Part shown: one piece after another, positions 8,836-16,991 of the stretch
Layout of the letters: each line of letters begins with the position of its first letter
Position numbering within the stretch: the first letter of the stretch is position 1
From: Nocardia australiensis
Lineage (GTDB): Bacteria; Actinomycetota; Actinomycetes; Mycobacteriales; Mycobacteriaceae
Length of the DNA: 64,000 nucleotides
Direction of reading: 5' to 3'
Assembly (NCBI RefSeq): GCF_020733705.1
Contig: NZ_JAJFZM010000007.1
Coordinates: forward strand, 92,545-156,544
Translations under genes and position numbers: made by a program
Notes under the pieces: generated by a model
What the model saw: only the letters and a program-made list of their open reading frames with translations
Told to the model about the DNA's origin: nothing
Databases searched by the model: none

Positions 8836-10365
8836 TCAGCCTACTGAGGGGCCGGGCTGCGCGGACAGCAGAAGGGCACCGGTTTGGTGACGGAAGTCCC
8901 TTGTTGCGTTCGGTTCGGCCTGCTGCCAGGCACGAATCGCCGCGGCCGTGGTGTGGTCCACCGGTTGGGCTGTGTCGAGAGTTATCGCATCCGGCCACGA
9001 GGATGCCGCGGTCGCCATGGCGTCGGCGATATCCGGTGTCGCATCGGATTCGCCGGCCGCTCGTTGCCGGATTCGGTGACTCGCCAGTTCGCGCGGGCAG
9101 ATACACCGCAGTGCCACCAGATCGGCATGGGTTTCTTCGGCGAGCGTGATACCGCGAGTCCGTTCGGTCGCGTCGATCCAGCTCGCGTCGAGAATGACGG
9201 ACACGCCTGCGGCCAGCAGCGCTCGCGCCTGTGTCAGCATCTCGGTGTAGACGCGGGCCTTGCCCGCCGGGGTATAGGCGCCGGCGGCGTAGGTGCCGAT
9301 CGAACCGGTGACCTCGTGTCCGGACAGGAGTTGTTTACGCACATGGTCGCTGGAGACGACGACCGCGCCGGTGGCTGCCGCGAGTTCGGTGGCCACGGTC
9401 GATTTTCCGGTGCCGGGGAGGCCGCCGATGAGGACCAACCGCACTGCGGCCTGCTCCAGATGGCGCGCGGCGATCCGCAGATGTCCGTGTGTGCGTTCAA
9501 GTGCCGCCGTCTCGCCCTGCCCGAAGCGGATGACATCGACCTTCGCGCGGACCAGTGCGCGATAGGCGACATAGTGATCGCGCAGCGAGGTGGGCGCCGG
9601 GTCGGAGGTGGTTCGGAGATAGCCGTCGAGCAGTCGGTCGCCGAGATCGCGATGGCCGAGGAATTCGAGATCCATCGCTAGGAAGGCGATGTCGTCGAGA
9701 CAATCGACGTAGCGCAGGCGATCGTCGAAGTCCAGGCAATCGAGCACGCGGAAGCCGTCGGCGAGATCGAAGATATCCTCGGCGAGCAGGTCGCCGTGAC
9801 CATCGACAATGTGGCCATCGGCAATCCGCCGCGCCAGCAATGGCTTTCGGCCCTCGAGATATCGCATCGCGAGTTCATCGATGCGTGCGAGCCGGATCGG
9901 GTCGACTAGGTCGGCCGATTGTTCCGCGAGTGGGTGCAGCAGCGTGCGCCAGCGTCCGCGTAGTTCCTCTGGTGTTGCGGCGCGGTCGATCTCCGGACCG
10001 CGCCGCGCCGTGTGGTGGAACAGTGCCAGCACCCGCACCAGCGCGGATAGTTCCGATCCGCGCGCCATCGGGTCGGCGAGGACATTGGACAGGCGTCGGT
10101 CTTCCGGCATCCGCCGCATGACGATTACCGGTTCGTCGGGGCCACCGGCCGGATCGGTCAGGTGCGCGACGCCGAGATACACATCCGGTGCCAGTCGTCG
10201 GTTCAACTCGACCTCCCGCGCGCAGGCGCGTTCGCGCTGTGGTGTCGTGCTGAAATCGAGGAAGTCGGTGGTGATCGGTTTCTTCGTTTTGTACGCCCGG
10301 TCCCCGCAGAGCACCACGACACCGGTGTGGGTTTCCCGCAACTGGGCGGGTGGCGCCGCGCTCAT
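8836..10365 (-). CDS. Bifunctional aminoglycoside-phosphotransferase-like / AAA kinase protein (Rv2004c type)
   Basis: 509 aa. The N-terminal half (about 1-310) is a protein-kinase-like APH fold, with HGDLLAEDIF as catalytic loop (Asp replaces the usual Asn three residues on) and CLDFDD as metal-binding segment. The C-terminal half is a P-loop kinase with Walker A GLPGTGKST near residue 325. The same architecture is found in Rv2004c, a DosR-regulon protein of M. tuberculosis whose substrate is unknown. ATG 10365 overlaps the upstream SDR stop as ATGA; an in-frame GTG lies two codons earlier. Position between SDR and devR places it in the dormancy operon. Antibiotic resistance is not implied. 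Confidence 0.85.
   Translation of the reverse strand: MSAAPPAQLRETHTGVVVLCGDRAYKTKKPITTDFLDFSTTPQRERACAREVELNRRLAPDVYLGVAHLTDPAGGPDEPVIVMRRMPEDRRLSNVLADPMARGSELSALVRVLALFHHTARRGPEIDRAATPEELRGRWRTLLHPLAEQSADLVDPIRLARIDELAMRYLEGRKPLLARRIADGHIVDGHGDLLAEDIFDLADGFRVLDCLDFDDRLRYVDCLDDIAFLAMDLEFLGHRDLGDRLLDGYLRTTSDPAPTSLRDHYVAYRALVRAKVDVIRFGQGETAALERTHGHLRIAARHLEQAAVRLVLIGGLPGTGKSTVATELAAATGAVVVSSDHVRKQLLSGHEVTGSIGTYAAGAYTPAGKARVYTEMLTQARALLAAGVSVILDASWIDATERTRGITLAEETHADLVALRCICPRELASHRIRQRAAGESDATPDIADAMATAASSWPDAITLDTAQPVDHTTAAAIRAWQQAEPNATRDFRHQTGALLLSAQPGPSVG
8887..8900 (-). promoter_or_regulatory. Candidate internal DosR box upstream of devR
   Basis: On the minus strand this reads GGGACTTCCGTCAC, matching the 14-bp core GGGACT-WW-AGTCCC at a perfect left half-site, one W and four of six right-half bases. 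It lies inside the 3' end of the phosphotransferase/AAA gene, 81-94 bases upstream of the devR ATG, a suitable place for positive autoregulation of devRS. Inferred from sequence only. Confidence 0.45.
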
Positions 10366-11126
10366 TGCCACGTTCCGCCCGTTTGGGCGGGTTTGACGAG
10401 TGTCATGCCAGCGGTGGCGCCGCCGTCGATGACGAATTCCGATCCGGTCGAGAATGTGGCCTCGGTGACGATGAAACCGACCATCGCCGCGACCTCTGCT
10501 GGTTCACCGAAACGTGGAAGTGGTTGTCCCGCAGTCATACTCGTGTCGAAACCGGCGGTCATCGGGGTGTGGATGGGGCCGGGGTGTACTGAGCAGACCC
10601 GGATCCCGGCGTCGCCGAGCTCGAGCGCGGCGGCTTTGGTCAATCCGCGCAAGCCCCACTTGCTCGCCACGTATCCGGCGATCCCGGAGTAGCCGACCAG
10701 GCCCGCGGTCGAGGAGATGTTGACGATCACGCCGCCGCCATTGGCCCGTAACCGCGGGGCCGCCAGGTGCATGCCGAGCCAGGCACCGAACAGGTTGACA
10801 TCCACAACATGTCGGAACATCGCGGGAGATTCGGACTCGATGCCACCGAAGTCGAGGATGCCGGCATTGTTCACCACAACGGCCAGTGGTCCGAAGTTTG
10901 CTTCGGCATCGTCGAGCACCTGCCGCCAGCCAGGTTCGTCGGTGACATCGAGGTGTCGGAATATCGCTGCCGCGCCGAGGGATTCGGCGTTCGCCATACC
11001 CTCGGCATTGAGGAGATCGGCCATGACGACGCGGAGGCCGGATTTGACGAGGGTATACGCGATGGCCGCGCCGATGCCGCGCGCACCGCCGGTGACGACG
11101 GCGCTGCGGCCGTTGAATTCGGACAT
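10362..11126 (-). CDS. SDR family oxidoreductase (FabG3/hydroxysteroid dehydrogenase type)
   Basis: 254 aa from ATG 11126 with GGAGG upstream. Classical SDR: cofactor loop TGGARGIG near residue 13, Asp after the second strand (VVMADLL; NAD preference), NNAGIL, active-site Ser in NISSTAG, and YVASKWGL. Ends with SEFVIDGGATAGM. It resembles the family containing M. tuberculosis Rv2002 (FabG3), a neighbour of Rv2004c there, so keto/hydroxy-steroid or acyl substrates are possible. First gene of the SDR > APH/AAA > devR > devS run; its promoter region carries mirrored DosR half-sites shared with the divergent acg-like gene. Confidence 0.85.
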   Translation of the reverse strand: MSEFNGRSAVVTGGARGIGAAIAYTLVKSGLRVVMADLLNAEGMANAESLGAAAIFRHLDVTDEPGWRQVLDDAEANFGPLAVVVNNAGILDFGGIESESPAMFRHVVDVNLFGAWLGMHLAAPRLRANGGGVIVNISSTAGLVGYSGIAGYVASKWGLRGLTKAAALELGDAGIRVCSVHPGPIHTPMTAGFDTSMTAGQPLPRFGEPAEVAAMVGFIVTEATFSTGSEFVIDGGATAGMTLVKPAQTGGTWQ

Positions 11127-11228
11127 AGTGTCAACCTCCGTTTTCGTGATGCACCCAGAGTTTTCGCTGGTGCACTCAGGATTTCGCACCGGACGTGGTG
11201 GCGTGATGGCCGAAGGTCATCGATGTCG

Positions 11229-11280
11229 CGGGACTTCTGGACCGTTTTCGCGCCCTGGTGAAGCGGCGTCCGAAGTCCCG
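11229..11280. promoter_or_regulatory. Mirrored DosR half-sites in the divergent SDR/acg promoter region
   Basis: CGGGACTTC at 11229-11237 and its exact reverse complement GAAGTCCCG at 11272-11280 are separated by 34 bases. Each is a perfect GGGACT half-site extended by a weaker second half, GGGACTTCTGGACC at 11230-11243 and, on the opposite strand, AGTCCC at 11274-11279. The DosR consensus is GGGACT-WW-AGTCCC, and paired boxes are known upstream of mycobacterial acg. They lie between two genes of the DosR-regulon type. Confidence 0.65.
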
Positions 11281-11353
11281 CCAGGAGGGGTCGTCCTGCT
11301 CTAACCGGCACATTCGCATCGGTGGCAGCGTGAATCGAGACGAAGGAAAGGAA

Positions 11354-12361
11354 ATGATGACGACAATGGACCGCGGACTGCCCGATGATCACACCGCAAA
11401 GGCGGCGCTGGAGCTCGCGGTGCGGGCGCCGTCGGTGCGCAACACCCAACCGTGGCGGTGGCGGATCGGCGATCGTGGCGTGCGTCTGTACCTGGATCCG
11501 GCGCGGGCGCTGCCGTCCACGGATCCCGATCAACGCGACCTCGTGCTGAGTTGTGGCGCGGCACTGCATCATCTGCGCATCGCATTCGCCGCGTTGGGCT
11601 GGTCGGCGGTGGTACATCGGCTGCCGACTCCGGCAGACCCGAACCACCTGGCATCGATCGAACTGGTACGGCATCGGCCGACTCCCCAAGATATCGCGCT
11701 GAGCGCCGCGATCACCCGCAGACGCACCGATCGCAGGCACTTCAGCTCATGGCCGGTGCCGCCCGGATACCTTGGGCTGGTCACCGAACGCGCCGCGACA
11801 CTGGGCGCGATCGTGCGACAGGCGAGCGACCGGTCGCGTGACCGGTTGGTCGATACCCTGCGCCTCGCGGCCGAACAGCACGCCGAAGACCCGGAGTATC
11901 AACTCGAATCGGCCGAGTGGAGTAGCGGACATGGGACACCGGATGGGGTGCCCGCCGGGAGCACTCCGCGACTCCGAGCCGGAGATGAGTCGCCACCCCG
12001 GGCGCTGGCCGGTGCCCAGTTGGTCGACGAGGCCCACGAACCCGACTTCGCCGAACTACTCGTGCTCGGCACCGCGGCCGACGATCGGGTCTCCCGCCTG
12101 TGCGCGGGCGAGGCATTGAGCGCGGTGCTATTGACGGCGACGAACGTCGGTCTGGCCACCTGTGTGCTGACCGAATCGCTCGCGATCCCGGTACTGCGCC
12201 GCCGGGTCCGTGTCGGCGTTCTCGACGACTACGGATATCCGCAGGCTGTGATCAGGATCGGGTGGGCACCGACGAGCACCGAGCAACTGCCCATTACGCC
12301 GCGTCGGGCAGTCGAGGACGTGGTAGACCCGTTCGATACTGCCGGGGCGGCAGCATGCTGA
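11354..12361 (+). CDS. acg: Acg family FMN-binding nitroreductase-like protein
   Basis: 335 aa from ATG 11354 behind AAGGAAAGG (ATG 11357 is an equal choice). The first part, ELAVRAPSVRNTQPWRWRI with the following RALPSTDPDQRDLVLSCGAAL, is the hallmark of Acg-type proteins: a duplicated nitroreductase fold with FMN bound in one active site under a lid. The end has the paired nitroreductase segment (CAGEALSAVLLTATNVGLAT and VIRIGWAP). M. tuberculosis Acg (Rv2032, 331 aa) is a strongly DosR-induced protein without demonstrated nitroreductase activity; this gene is divergent from the devRS operon with candidate DosR sites between. Likely function is FMN sequestration or an unknown reduction in dormancy. 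Confidence 0.85.
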   Translation: MMTTMDRGLPDDHTAKAALELAVRAPSVRNTQPWRWRIGDRGVRLYLDPARALPSTDPDQRDLVLSCGAALHHLRIAFAALGWSAVVHRLPTPADPNHLASIELVRHRPTPQDIALSAAITRRRTDRRHFSSWPVPPGYLGLVTERAATLGAIVRQASDRSRDRLVDTLRLAAEQHAEDPEYQLESAEWSSGHGTPDGVPAGSTPRLRAGDESPPRALAGAQLVDEAHEPDFAELLVLGTAADDRVSRLCAGEALSAVLLTATNVGLATCVLTESLAIPVLRRRVRVGVLDDYGYPQAVIRIGWAPTSTEQLPITPRRAVEDVVDPFDTAGAAAC

Positions 12362-12372
12362 AGGGGAGCACA

Positions 12373-12389
12373 GCAGGCCACCGGCCTGC
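12373..12389. terminator. Hairpin between convergent acg-like and GyrI/DUF302 genes
   Basis: GCAGGCC at 12373-12379 and GGCCTGC at 12383-12389 enclose a 3-base loop, 12 bases after the acg-like stop and 29 bases beyond the stop of the convergent gene. Short but GC-perfect; no T-tract. Confidence 0.45.
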
Positions 12390-12417
12390 GAGCTGATGGC
12401 TCGGCCGAGCGTTTGGA

Positions 12418-13326
12418 CTACCTCTGATCGAACGACCGTTTTTCGGCGGCTTCCAGGCGCTTTCCCATAATCTCCAGGGCCGCCGCCAGGCGGTCGCGCG
12501 CTTCGCGGGCAACCGCGCGCAGTTCTAGTTGGTCGGCGTGGTGCAGGACCTCGCCGCGCAGCAGCAACACCGGATCGGCCGCCTCGACGAGTATGGTGTC
12601 GGCGTCTGCGCGTACCACCACATTGCATGGCAGTAGCAGACCTACCCGGGGATCAGCGGTCAGCGCGCGCTGCGCGAGGAGCGGGTTACAAGCACCGAGA
12701 ATCAGATACTCGTCAATCTGCACGCCGAGCTTCATCCGCAGGGTGGCGCGCACATCGATCTCGGTCATGACGCCGAAACCTTGTTCGGCTAATGCCTTTC
12801 GAATTTCCGAGACCGTATCGGCGAACAGCGCCGACACCCGGACGGCGAGGTCTGCGGCGATCGGTCTGCGGATCTCGGTCACCAGATCGCCGGGCCGTAC
12901 CGCCTGTTCCAGTGTCACCAGATACACCTCGGTAGGTGGTCCCACCGGTTGATAGCCGGAAGTGTGGATCCAATCGTCGAGCGCGCGGTAGGCATCACCG
13001 ATGTGGTTGTAGTCGCCGTGGTGTCTGGTGCCGGCGAACAGGGCCGGCTCGACACGGCGCAAGCTGACTTGTTCGGCGGCGCCATCGAGTACGGCGTCGG
13101 TCACCGGGAGACCGAAGTCCACCTCGGTGCTCGCACCCGGTCCGAGCATGCCCAAATACGTTGTTGACGGGGGGCCGGAGGGTGCGAGTCCGGTGCGTGC
13201 GGCCAGATCATAGAGTGCCCGCATGCCAGCGGCTATATCGTCGCCGGAATGGTCGGCGCGCACTGTGCGGCGCAGCTCGAGCATGGTGGTGGTGGTCGAT
13301 TCGGTGACCACGACGCAATACGACAT
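12418..13326 (-). CDS. GyrI-like effector-binding domain fused to DUF302
   Basis: 302 aa from ATG 13326. Residues about 1-155 form a GyrI/AraC effector-binding (SOUL-like) domain, with the late PVGPPTEVYLV strand typical of that fold. Residues about 165-255 form a DUF302 domain: FADTVSEIRKALAEQGFGV, then the hallmark YLILGACNPLLAQRAL and VGLLLPCNVVV. A helical tail (260-302) follows. No DNA-binding domain is present, so it is not itself a regulator; DUF302 proteins often occur with oxidative or thiol stress functions. It begins 16 bases after the flavodoxin-like gene on the same strand, so the two are probably co-transcribed. Function unknown. Confidence 0.8.
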   Translation of the reverse strand: MSYCVVVTESTTTTMLELRRTVRADHSGDDIAAGMRALYDLAARTGLAPSGPPSTTYLGMLGPGASTEVDFGLPVTDAVLDGAAEQVSLRRVEPALFAGTRHHGDYNHIGDAYRALDDWIHTSGYQPVGPPTEVYLVTLEQAVRPGDLVTEIRRPIAADLAVRVSALFADTVSEIRKALAEQGFGVMTEIDVRATLRMKLGVQIDEYLILGACNPLLAQRALTADPRVGLLLPCNVVVRADADTILVEAADPVLLLRGEVLHHADQLELRAVAREARDRLAAALEIMGKRLEAAEKRSFDQR

Positions 13327-13342
13327 CACTGCTGCTCCGATC

Positions 13343-13726
13343 TCACGACCGGTGCGCGTCGCGGTCGAGTTCGCGATGGGCGAGGCGATCCGCCCAGACC
13401 CGTGCACGCTCCAACTCGCCTGCTGCGACCGGGCCGAGGGGACCGTTGACGAGGAAGTCCGCCGGTGCATCGGTCAGCTCATAACCCAAGCGCCGCAACC
13501 GCTTTCCGACACCGCGCGCGGCCGATCCCGCGAACCAGGACGGTATCGCGGTCTTGGTGCAGAAGGCCGCGGCTCGGGAGCCCGGCGGTACCGGCAGTGT
13601 GGAGTCGAGCCATTCCCGCATGCCGACATCGACCTTGACCGGCGCCTCGGCCCGGGCTGCCGCGACGGTCTTGACGATGGTGGCGGTATTGCCGAACGTC
13701 GACTCGTAGACGATCCGGACCCGCAT
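13343..13726 (-). CDS. Flavodoxin-like protein with internal deletion
   Basis: 127 aa from ATG 13726 with GGAGGAG upstream. The N-terminus VRIVYESTFGNTATIVKTVA is a clear flavodoxin phosphate-binding loop (T/S-x-GNT). The C-terminal half (REWLDSTLPVP, AAAFCTKTAIP, GSAARGVGKRLRRLGYEL, FLVNGPLGPVAAGELERA) fits actinobacterial flavodoxin-domain proteins of about 170-180 aa. Between them, around residues 28-36, the second strand, third strand and the GGPTHxxGMS-type loop that cradles the flavin ring are missing, a loss of roughly 50 residues in frame. Either a defective gene that stays open or a reduced form; flavin binding is doubtful. Upstream of the GyrI/DUF302 gene in the same transcription unit. 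Confidence 0.7.
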   Translation of the reverse strand: MRVRIVYESTFGNTATIVKTVAAARAEAPVKVDVGMREWLDSTLPVPPGSRAAAFCTKTAIPSWFAGSAARGVGKRLRRLGYELTDAPADFLVNGPLGPVAAGELERARVWADRLAHRELDRDAHRS

Positions 13727-13957
13727 GCCGGTCTCCTCCGCTGTGGACACTGCTTCGACCTCGACGCTACGACCGAGCGATGCCCTCGCACAGTGCCGAA
13801 CTGACGCATGCCGAGGGACTTTCGGCATCGGTGTCCGGCGGACGAACCCACGTATGGTGGCGCTGGCGGGTGCTGAGTGCGTTGCTATTGCCGGCCTGGC
13901 GGTCACCTCGCGTGCCCGGGCCGCGCTCGCGGTGCTGCACCTCGTTACTCTGCGGGG

Positions 13958-14620
13958 ATGGTCAGACCCGAATCGGCACTGCGCCGCCTGCTGCGTGAAA
14001 CAGGAAAGCTGCTGCAACCGTATGGGTTTCACGGCTCCGAACCGAGGTGGGTGCGGGTCCAGCCGGGCGGTGTCGCCTCCGTCGGCCGTACCCGAATTTC
14101 CCGCACATGGACCAGCGGACAGCAGACGATCAGGTTCGGCTTGGAGCTGAGCGCCACACCAACAGCCTGGTGGGAATTCGGTAACTGGCGCAACATGCAG
14201 CTGGGCCTCTCGCCCACACCGCTGGAAGAGGCGACCGGCCCCGATCTGCTCAACACCCGCACCCTGCCGCATGAGCTGACCACGTTGTGGTCCCTGCGGC
14301 TCGACCCGGCTCAACCTCAGCACGTGCTGCAAACCGATATCGACACCATCCGCGCCGAACTGCCCGGCCGTGTACACGCCTACGCGCGCCGAGCATTACG
14401 GCTGGTGGAGCCGGATCGGTACCTCGATGAGCTGCTCACCCATCCCGACCCTCCGATCGGTACCTGGGAGGCGATCGTTGTCCTGCTCGCCGATCGAGGG
14501 CCGGGACCACAACTCGACGACGCATTCGACCAGCTCCGAACATGCTTCGCGGAACGAGATGTGTCGGCGGACGCAGAGGATGTCATCGCGTACGCGCAAA
14601 CCCGAGCTGCCATGGTGTGA
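13958..14620 (+). CDS. DUF4304-like hypothetical protein
   Basis: 220 aa from ATG 13958. The start LRRLLRETGKLLQPYGFHGSEPRWVRV, followed by a beta-rich segment with RFGLELSATPTAWWEFGNW, resembles DUF4304 proteins (a helix, G-F, then aromatic strands). The C-terminal 90 residues are helical with acidic patches. No signal peptide or membrane span. It stands alone, divergent from the flavodoxin gene. Proteins of this family are often strain-variable; role unknown. Confidence 0.6.
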   Translation: MVRPESALRRLLRETGKLLQPYGFHGSEPRWVRVQPGGVASVGRTRISRTWTSGQQTIRFGLELSATPTAWWEFGNWRNMQLGLSPTPLEEATGPDLLNTRTLPHELTTLWSLRLDPAQPQHVLQTDIDTIRAELPGRVHAYARRALRLVEPDRYLDELLTHPDPPIGTWEAIVVLLADRGPGPQLDDAFDQLRTCFAERDVSADAEDVIAYAQTRAAMV

Positions 14621-14915
14621 GTAAAAGGCGTCCTCGCGGCCGCGCTGCAATCTACGGGCCGGACAACTCCTCGACTGCGCTCGGAAGGGCGGTCTCGAAG
14701 TCGATCAGCTTCACCTCATCAGTTATCCAGGCCTGCAGTGCATCACCACACTCTCGGGTGGGGTGATGTACGTCGCAGCAGTTCGTGTCGTGTTTCGGCG
14801 ATGCGCGGTGTCTCGAGGGCACATTCACGTTGCGGTCGAGGATGTGCCGTCTCACTGTCGCTGCCAGATTGCGGATATTCCGGAAACCTGACCAAGCGAT
14901 TGCTAGTCTCGGCCG

Positions 14916-15995
14916 ATGATCCCAACGATCGTTTGGGGCACGGGGAATGTCGGCCGGGCCGCCATTCGTGCCATCGAAGCGCATCCCGAGCTGGACTTGA
15001 CCGGTGTGCTGGTGCACGATCCGGCGAAAATTGGGCGTGACGCGGGTGCGCTGGCCGGGTTGGATCGCGAGCTTGGGATTGCGGCCTCCGATGATGTCGA
15101 GGCGATGCTCGCGGCGCGCCCGCGCGCGGTCGTCTATGCGGCGTCGGGCGATATTCGGCCTGACGATGCGCTGGCCGATATTGTCAGGGCAATCCGTGCT
15201 GGCGCTGTTGTCGTCACACCCGCGCTGTACGCACTCTACGATCCGCGCAACGCGCCGCCGGAATTGCGGGATCCGATTCTTGCCGCGATCGCCGAGGGTG
15301 GTGGCTCCCTTTTCGTCTCCGGCGTCGACCCGGGCTGGGGCAACGATGTATTACCGATCCTGCTCAGCGGACTCGGCCACACCGTGGATTCGATCCGCTG
15401 CCAGGAGATCTTCGACTACTCGACCTACGACCAGCCCGACTCGGTCCGCTACCTGGTCGGCATGGGTCAGCCGATGGACTACCAGCCGCCGATGACCGCG
15501 CCGGGCATCCCAACTATGGTGTGGGGCGGGCAGATTCGGCTGATCGCCCGCGCGCTCGGTGTCGATCTGGACGAGATCCGCGAGACGTTGGACCGGCGTC
15601 CGCTCGAGACCACCATCACCACGAAGACGATGGGTGAGTTCGAGGCGCGGACGCAGGGCGCGGTGCGGTTCGAGGTGCAGGGCATTGTCGAGGGCGAGCC
15701 GCGCATTGTCATCGAGCATGTCACGCGGATACATCCGTCCTGCGCGCCCGGCTGGCCCGCGCCGCCCGACGGTGCGGGCGCGCACCGCGTGATCATCGAG
15801 GGCGATCCACGTATCGAGGTCACCATCGAAGCCGACGCCGAGGACGGGAATCGCGCGGCGGGGGGAAACGCCACTGCCGTAGGGCGGTTGGTCAATTCCA
15901 TCGATTGGTTGGCCGCCGCGGAACCGGGGCTCTACGACGCGCTCGATGTCCCACTGCGGCCAGCGGTCGGCAAGCTCGGAAGGAAACAGCTATGA
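14916..15995 (+). CDS. NAD(P)-binding dihydrodipicolinate reductase-like dehydrogenase
   Basis: 359 aa. Rossmann start TIVWGTGNVGRAAIRAI and a first domain to about residue 120, then an alpha/beta catalytic domain like those of DapB-fold or amine dehydrogenases. The conserved SGVDPGWGNDVLPILLSGL segment is characteristic of an actinobacterial group annotated as NAD(P)H-dependent amine dehydrogenase or DapB-like, typical length 340-370. It is not lysine-pathway DapB. Its stop overlaps the start of the next CMD-family gene (ATGA), so the two are coupled and probably act on the same compound. Substrate unknown. Confidence 0.75.
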   Translation: MIPTIVWGTGNVGRAAIRAIEAHPELDLTGVLVHDPAKIGRDAGALAGLDRELGIAASDDVEAMLAARPRAVVYAASGDIRPDDALADIVRAIRAGAVVVTPALYALYDPRNAPPELRDPILAAIAEGGGSLFVSGVDPGWGNDVLPILLSGLGHTVDSIRCQEIFDYSTYDQPDSVRYLVGMGQPMDYQPPMTAPGIPTMVWGGQIRLIARALGVDLDEIRETLDRRPLETTITTKTMGEFEARTQGAVRFEVQGIVEGEPRIVIEHVTRIHPSCAPGWPAPPDGAGAHRVIIEGDPRIEVTIEADAEDGNRAAGGNATAVGRLVNSIDWLAAAEPGLYDALDVPLRPAVGKLGRKQL

Positions 15996-16471
15996 ACATC
16001 GATATCCCCGAGGGCAAGGACCCGATCGGCTATGTCTGGGGCGAAATGGTTCCCGGCATCGGCCTGGCGGCATCGAACTTCTCCCTCGCGGTCTACTCGC
16101 ACACCACATTGGGCCTGCGTGAATTCGAAGCCGCCCGGCTGCGCATCGCGCAAATCAACGGCTGCGTCTTCTGCCTCGACTGGCGCACCGAACGTGACGG
16201 CCAGAAGGTTGAGCCAGAGTTCGCAGACGACGTAACCAATTGGCGCACAACCGATTCCTTCGACGACCGCACCCGCCTCGCCGCCGAATACGCCGAACGC
16301 TACGCCGAGGACCACCACAATCTCGACGATGAATTCTGGGCGCGTATGACCGCCAGCTACACCCAAACCGAGATCGTCGAACTGAGCATGAGCATCGGCT
16401 CCTGGCTGGCGTTCGGCCGTCTCAACCACGTCCTCGGCCTCGACACCGTCTGCGTTCTTCCGGGCCACTGA
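15992..16471 (+). CDS. Carboxymuconolactone decarboxylase (CMD/AhpD-like) family protein
   Basis: 159 aa. All-helical CMD fold with the redox/catalytic motif CVFCLDWR (CxxC) near residue 55, preceded by RLRIAQING as in AhpD-like proteins. Typical family length is 140-190. Starts at ATG 15992 behind AAGGAAA and overlaps the upstream dehydrogenase by 4 bases. CxxC members can be alkylhydroperoxidase-type or general acid-base catalysts; which applies here cannot be told. A second CMD protein, of a different subgroup, lies at 29445-29996. Confidence 0.8.
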   Translation: MNIDIPEGKDPIGYVWGEMVPGIGLAASNFSLAVYSHTTLGLREFEAARLRIAQINGCVFCLDWRTERDGQKVEPEFADDVTNWRTTDSFDDRTRLAAEYAERYAEDHHNLDDEFWARMTASYTQTEIVELSMSIGSWLAFGRLNHVLGLDTVCVLPGH

Positions 16472-16744
16472 CCGCCGCCGGTAGGGCGTGACGGCCGCGA
16501 ACGGTGCCGATCCGCTCGCGAGTCGTCACGCCGATCAGGGTCCGCACGTCGCGAGGTTGGGGACCTTCGCAACGTGTCCACCAGTCGTGCGGCTAAAGAT
16601 CGCCGGACCCCGATATTTTTGTTGCCTTTCGGGATTGCCTGCTCGAGGCGCACCCGGCGATACCTACATCGAGACCCGGGTGCAGATCGCCCTGATGCGA
16701 CTCGACCAGCCGCGAAACCCCACCGGCACCGTGACCTCGCGGCG

Positions 16745-16846
16745 ATGATGGTCCGCCCAGACGGGCACGTAGCCTGGGCCAGCGATGCAGCCGACTTCGG
16801 CGGTCTCACCCTCGCGCGGACCCGCTGGTTCGGCGCGCCCGAGTAG
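16745..16846 (+). pseudogene. Relic C-terminus of an FAD-dependent aromatic monooxygenase
   Basis: The last 33 codons of an open frame read VRPDGHVAWASD then LARTRWFG, the standard ending of class A FAD monooxygenases (PheA/PgaE/MhpA type; L-V-R-P-D-G-x-V-A-W). Nothing upstream in any frame supplies the FAD-binding domain, and 16472-16744 holds only debris. It is therefore a remnant, with GC-rich but gene-less sequence on both sides. Confidence 0.55.
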
Positions 16847-16923
16847 CGCTTGCGGGGCGCCGCGATACCGCCGTAGCTATTTGTCCGCACTGCCGACCGA
16901 ATCCGTCGCCCAATAGCGCGCTG

Positions 16924-16940
16924 TTGAACGGAACGTTCAA
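16924..16940. promoter_or_regulatory. Candidate operator upstream of the amino acid permease
   Basis: TTGAACG at 16924-16930 and CGTTCAA at 16934-16940 are perfect 7-bp inverted arms around GAA, 52 bases upstream of the permease ATG. Shape and spacing suit a TetR-type dimer. No adjacent regulator gene is obvious, so the factor is unknown. Confidence 0.5.
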
Positions 16941-16991
16941 TAGCGGTACATTACTTGGCGATATGATGTGCGTCACATGGAAGGTCTGGTT

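Noticed and set aside
8807..9106. N-terminal extension of devR to give 314 aa
   Set aside because: The extension is antisense-free but overlaps the coding end of the phosphotransferase/AAA gene in another frame and lacks similarity; ATG 8806 has a clear GGGAGG and gives the normal DosR length.
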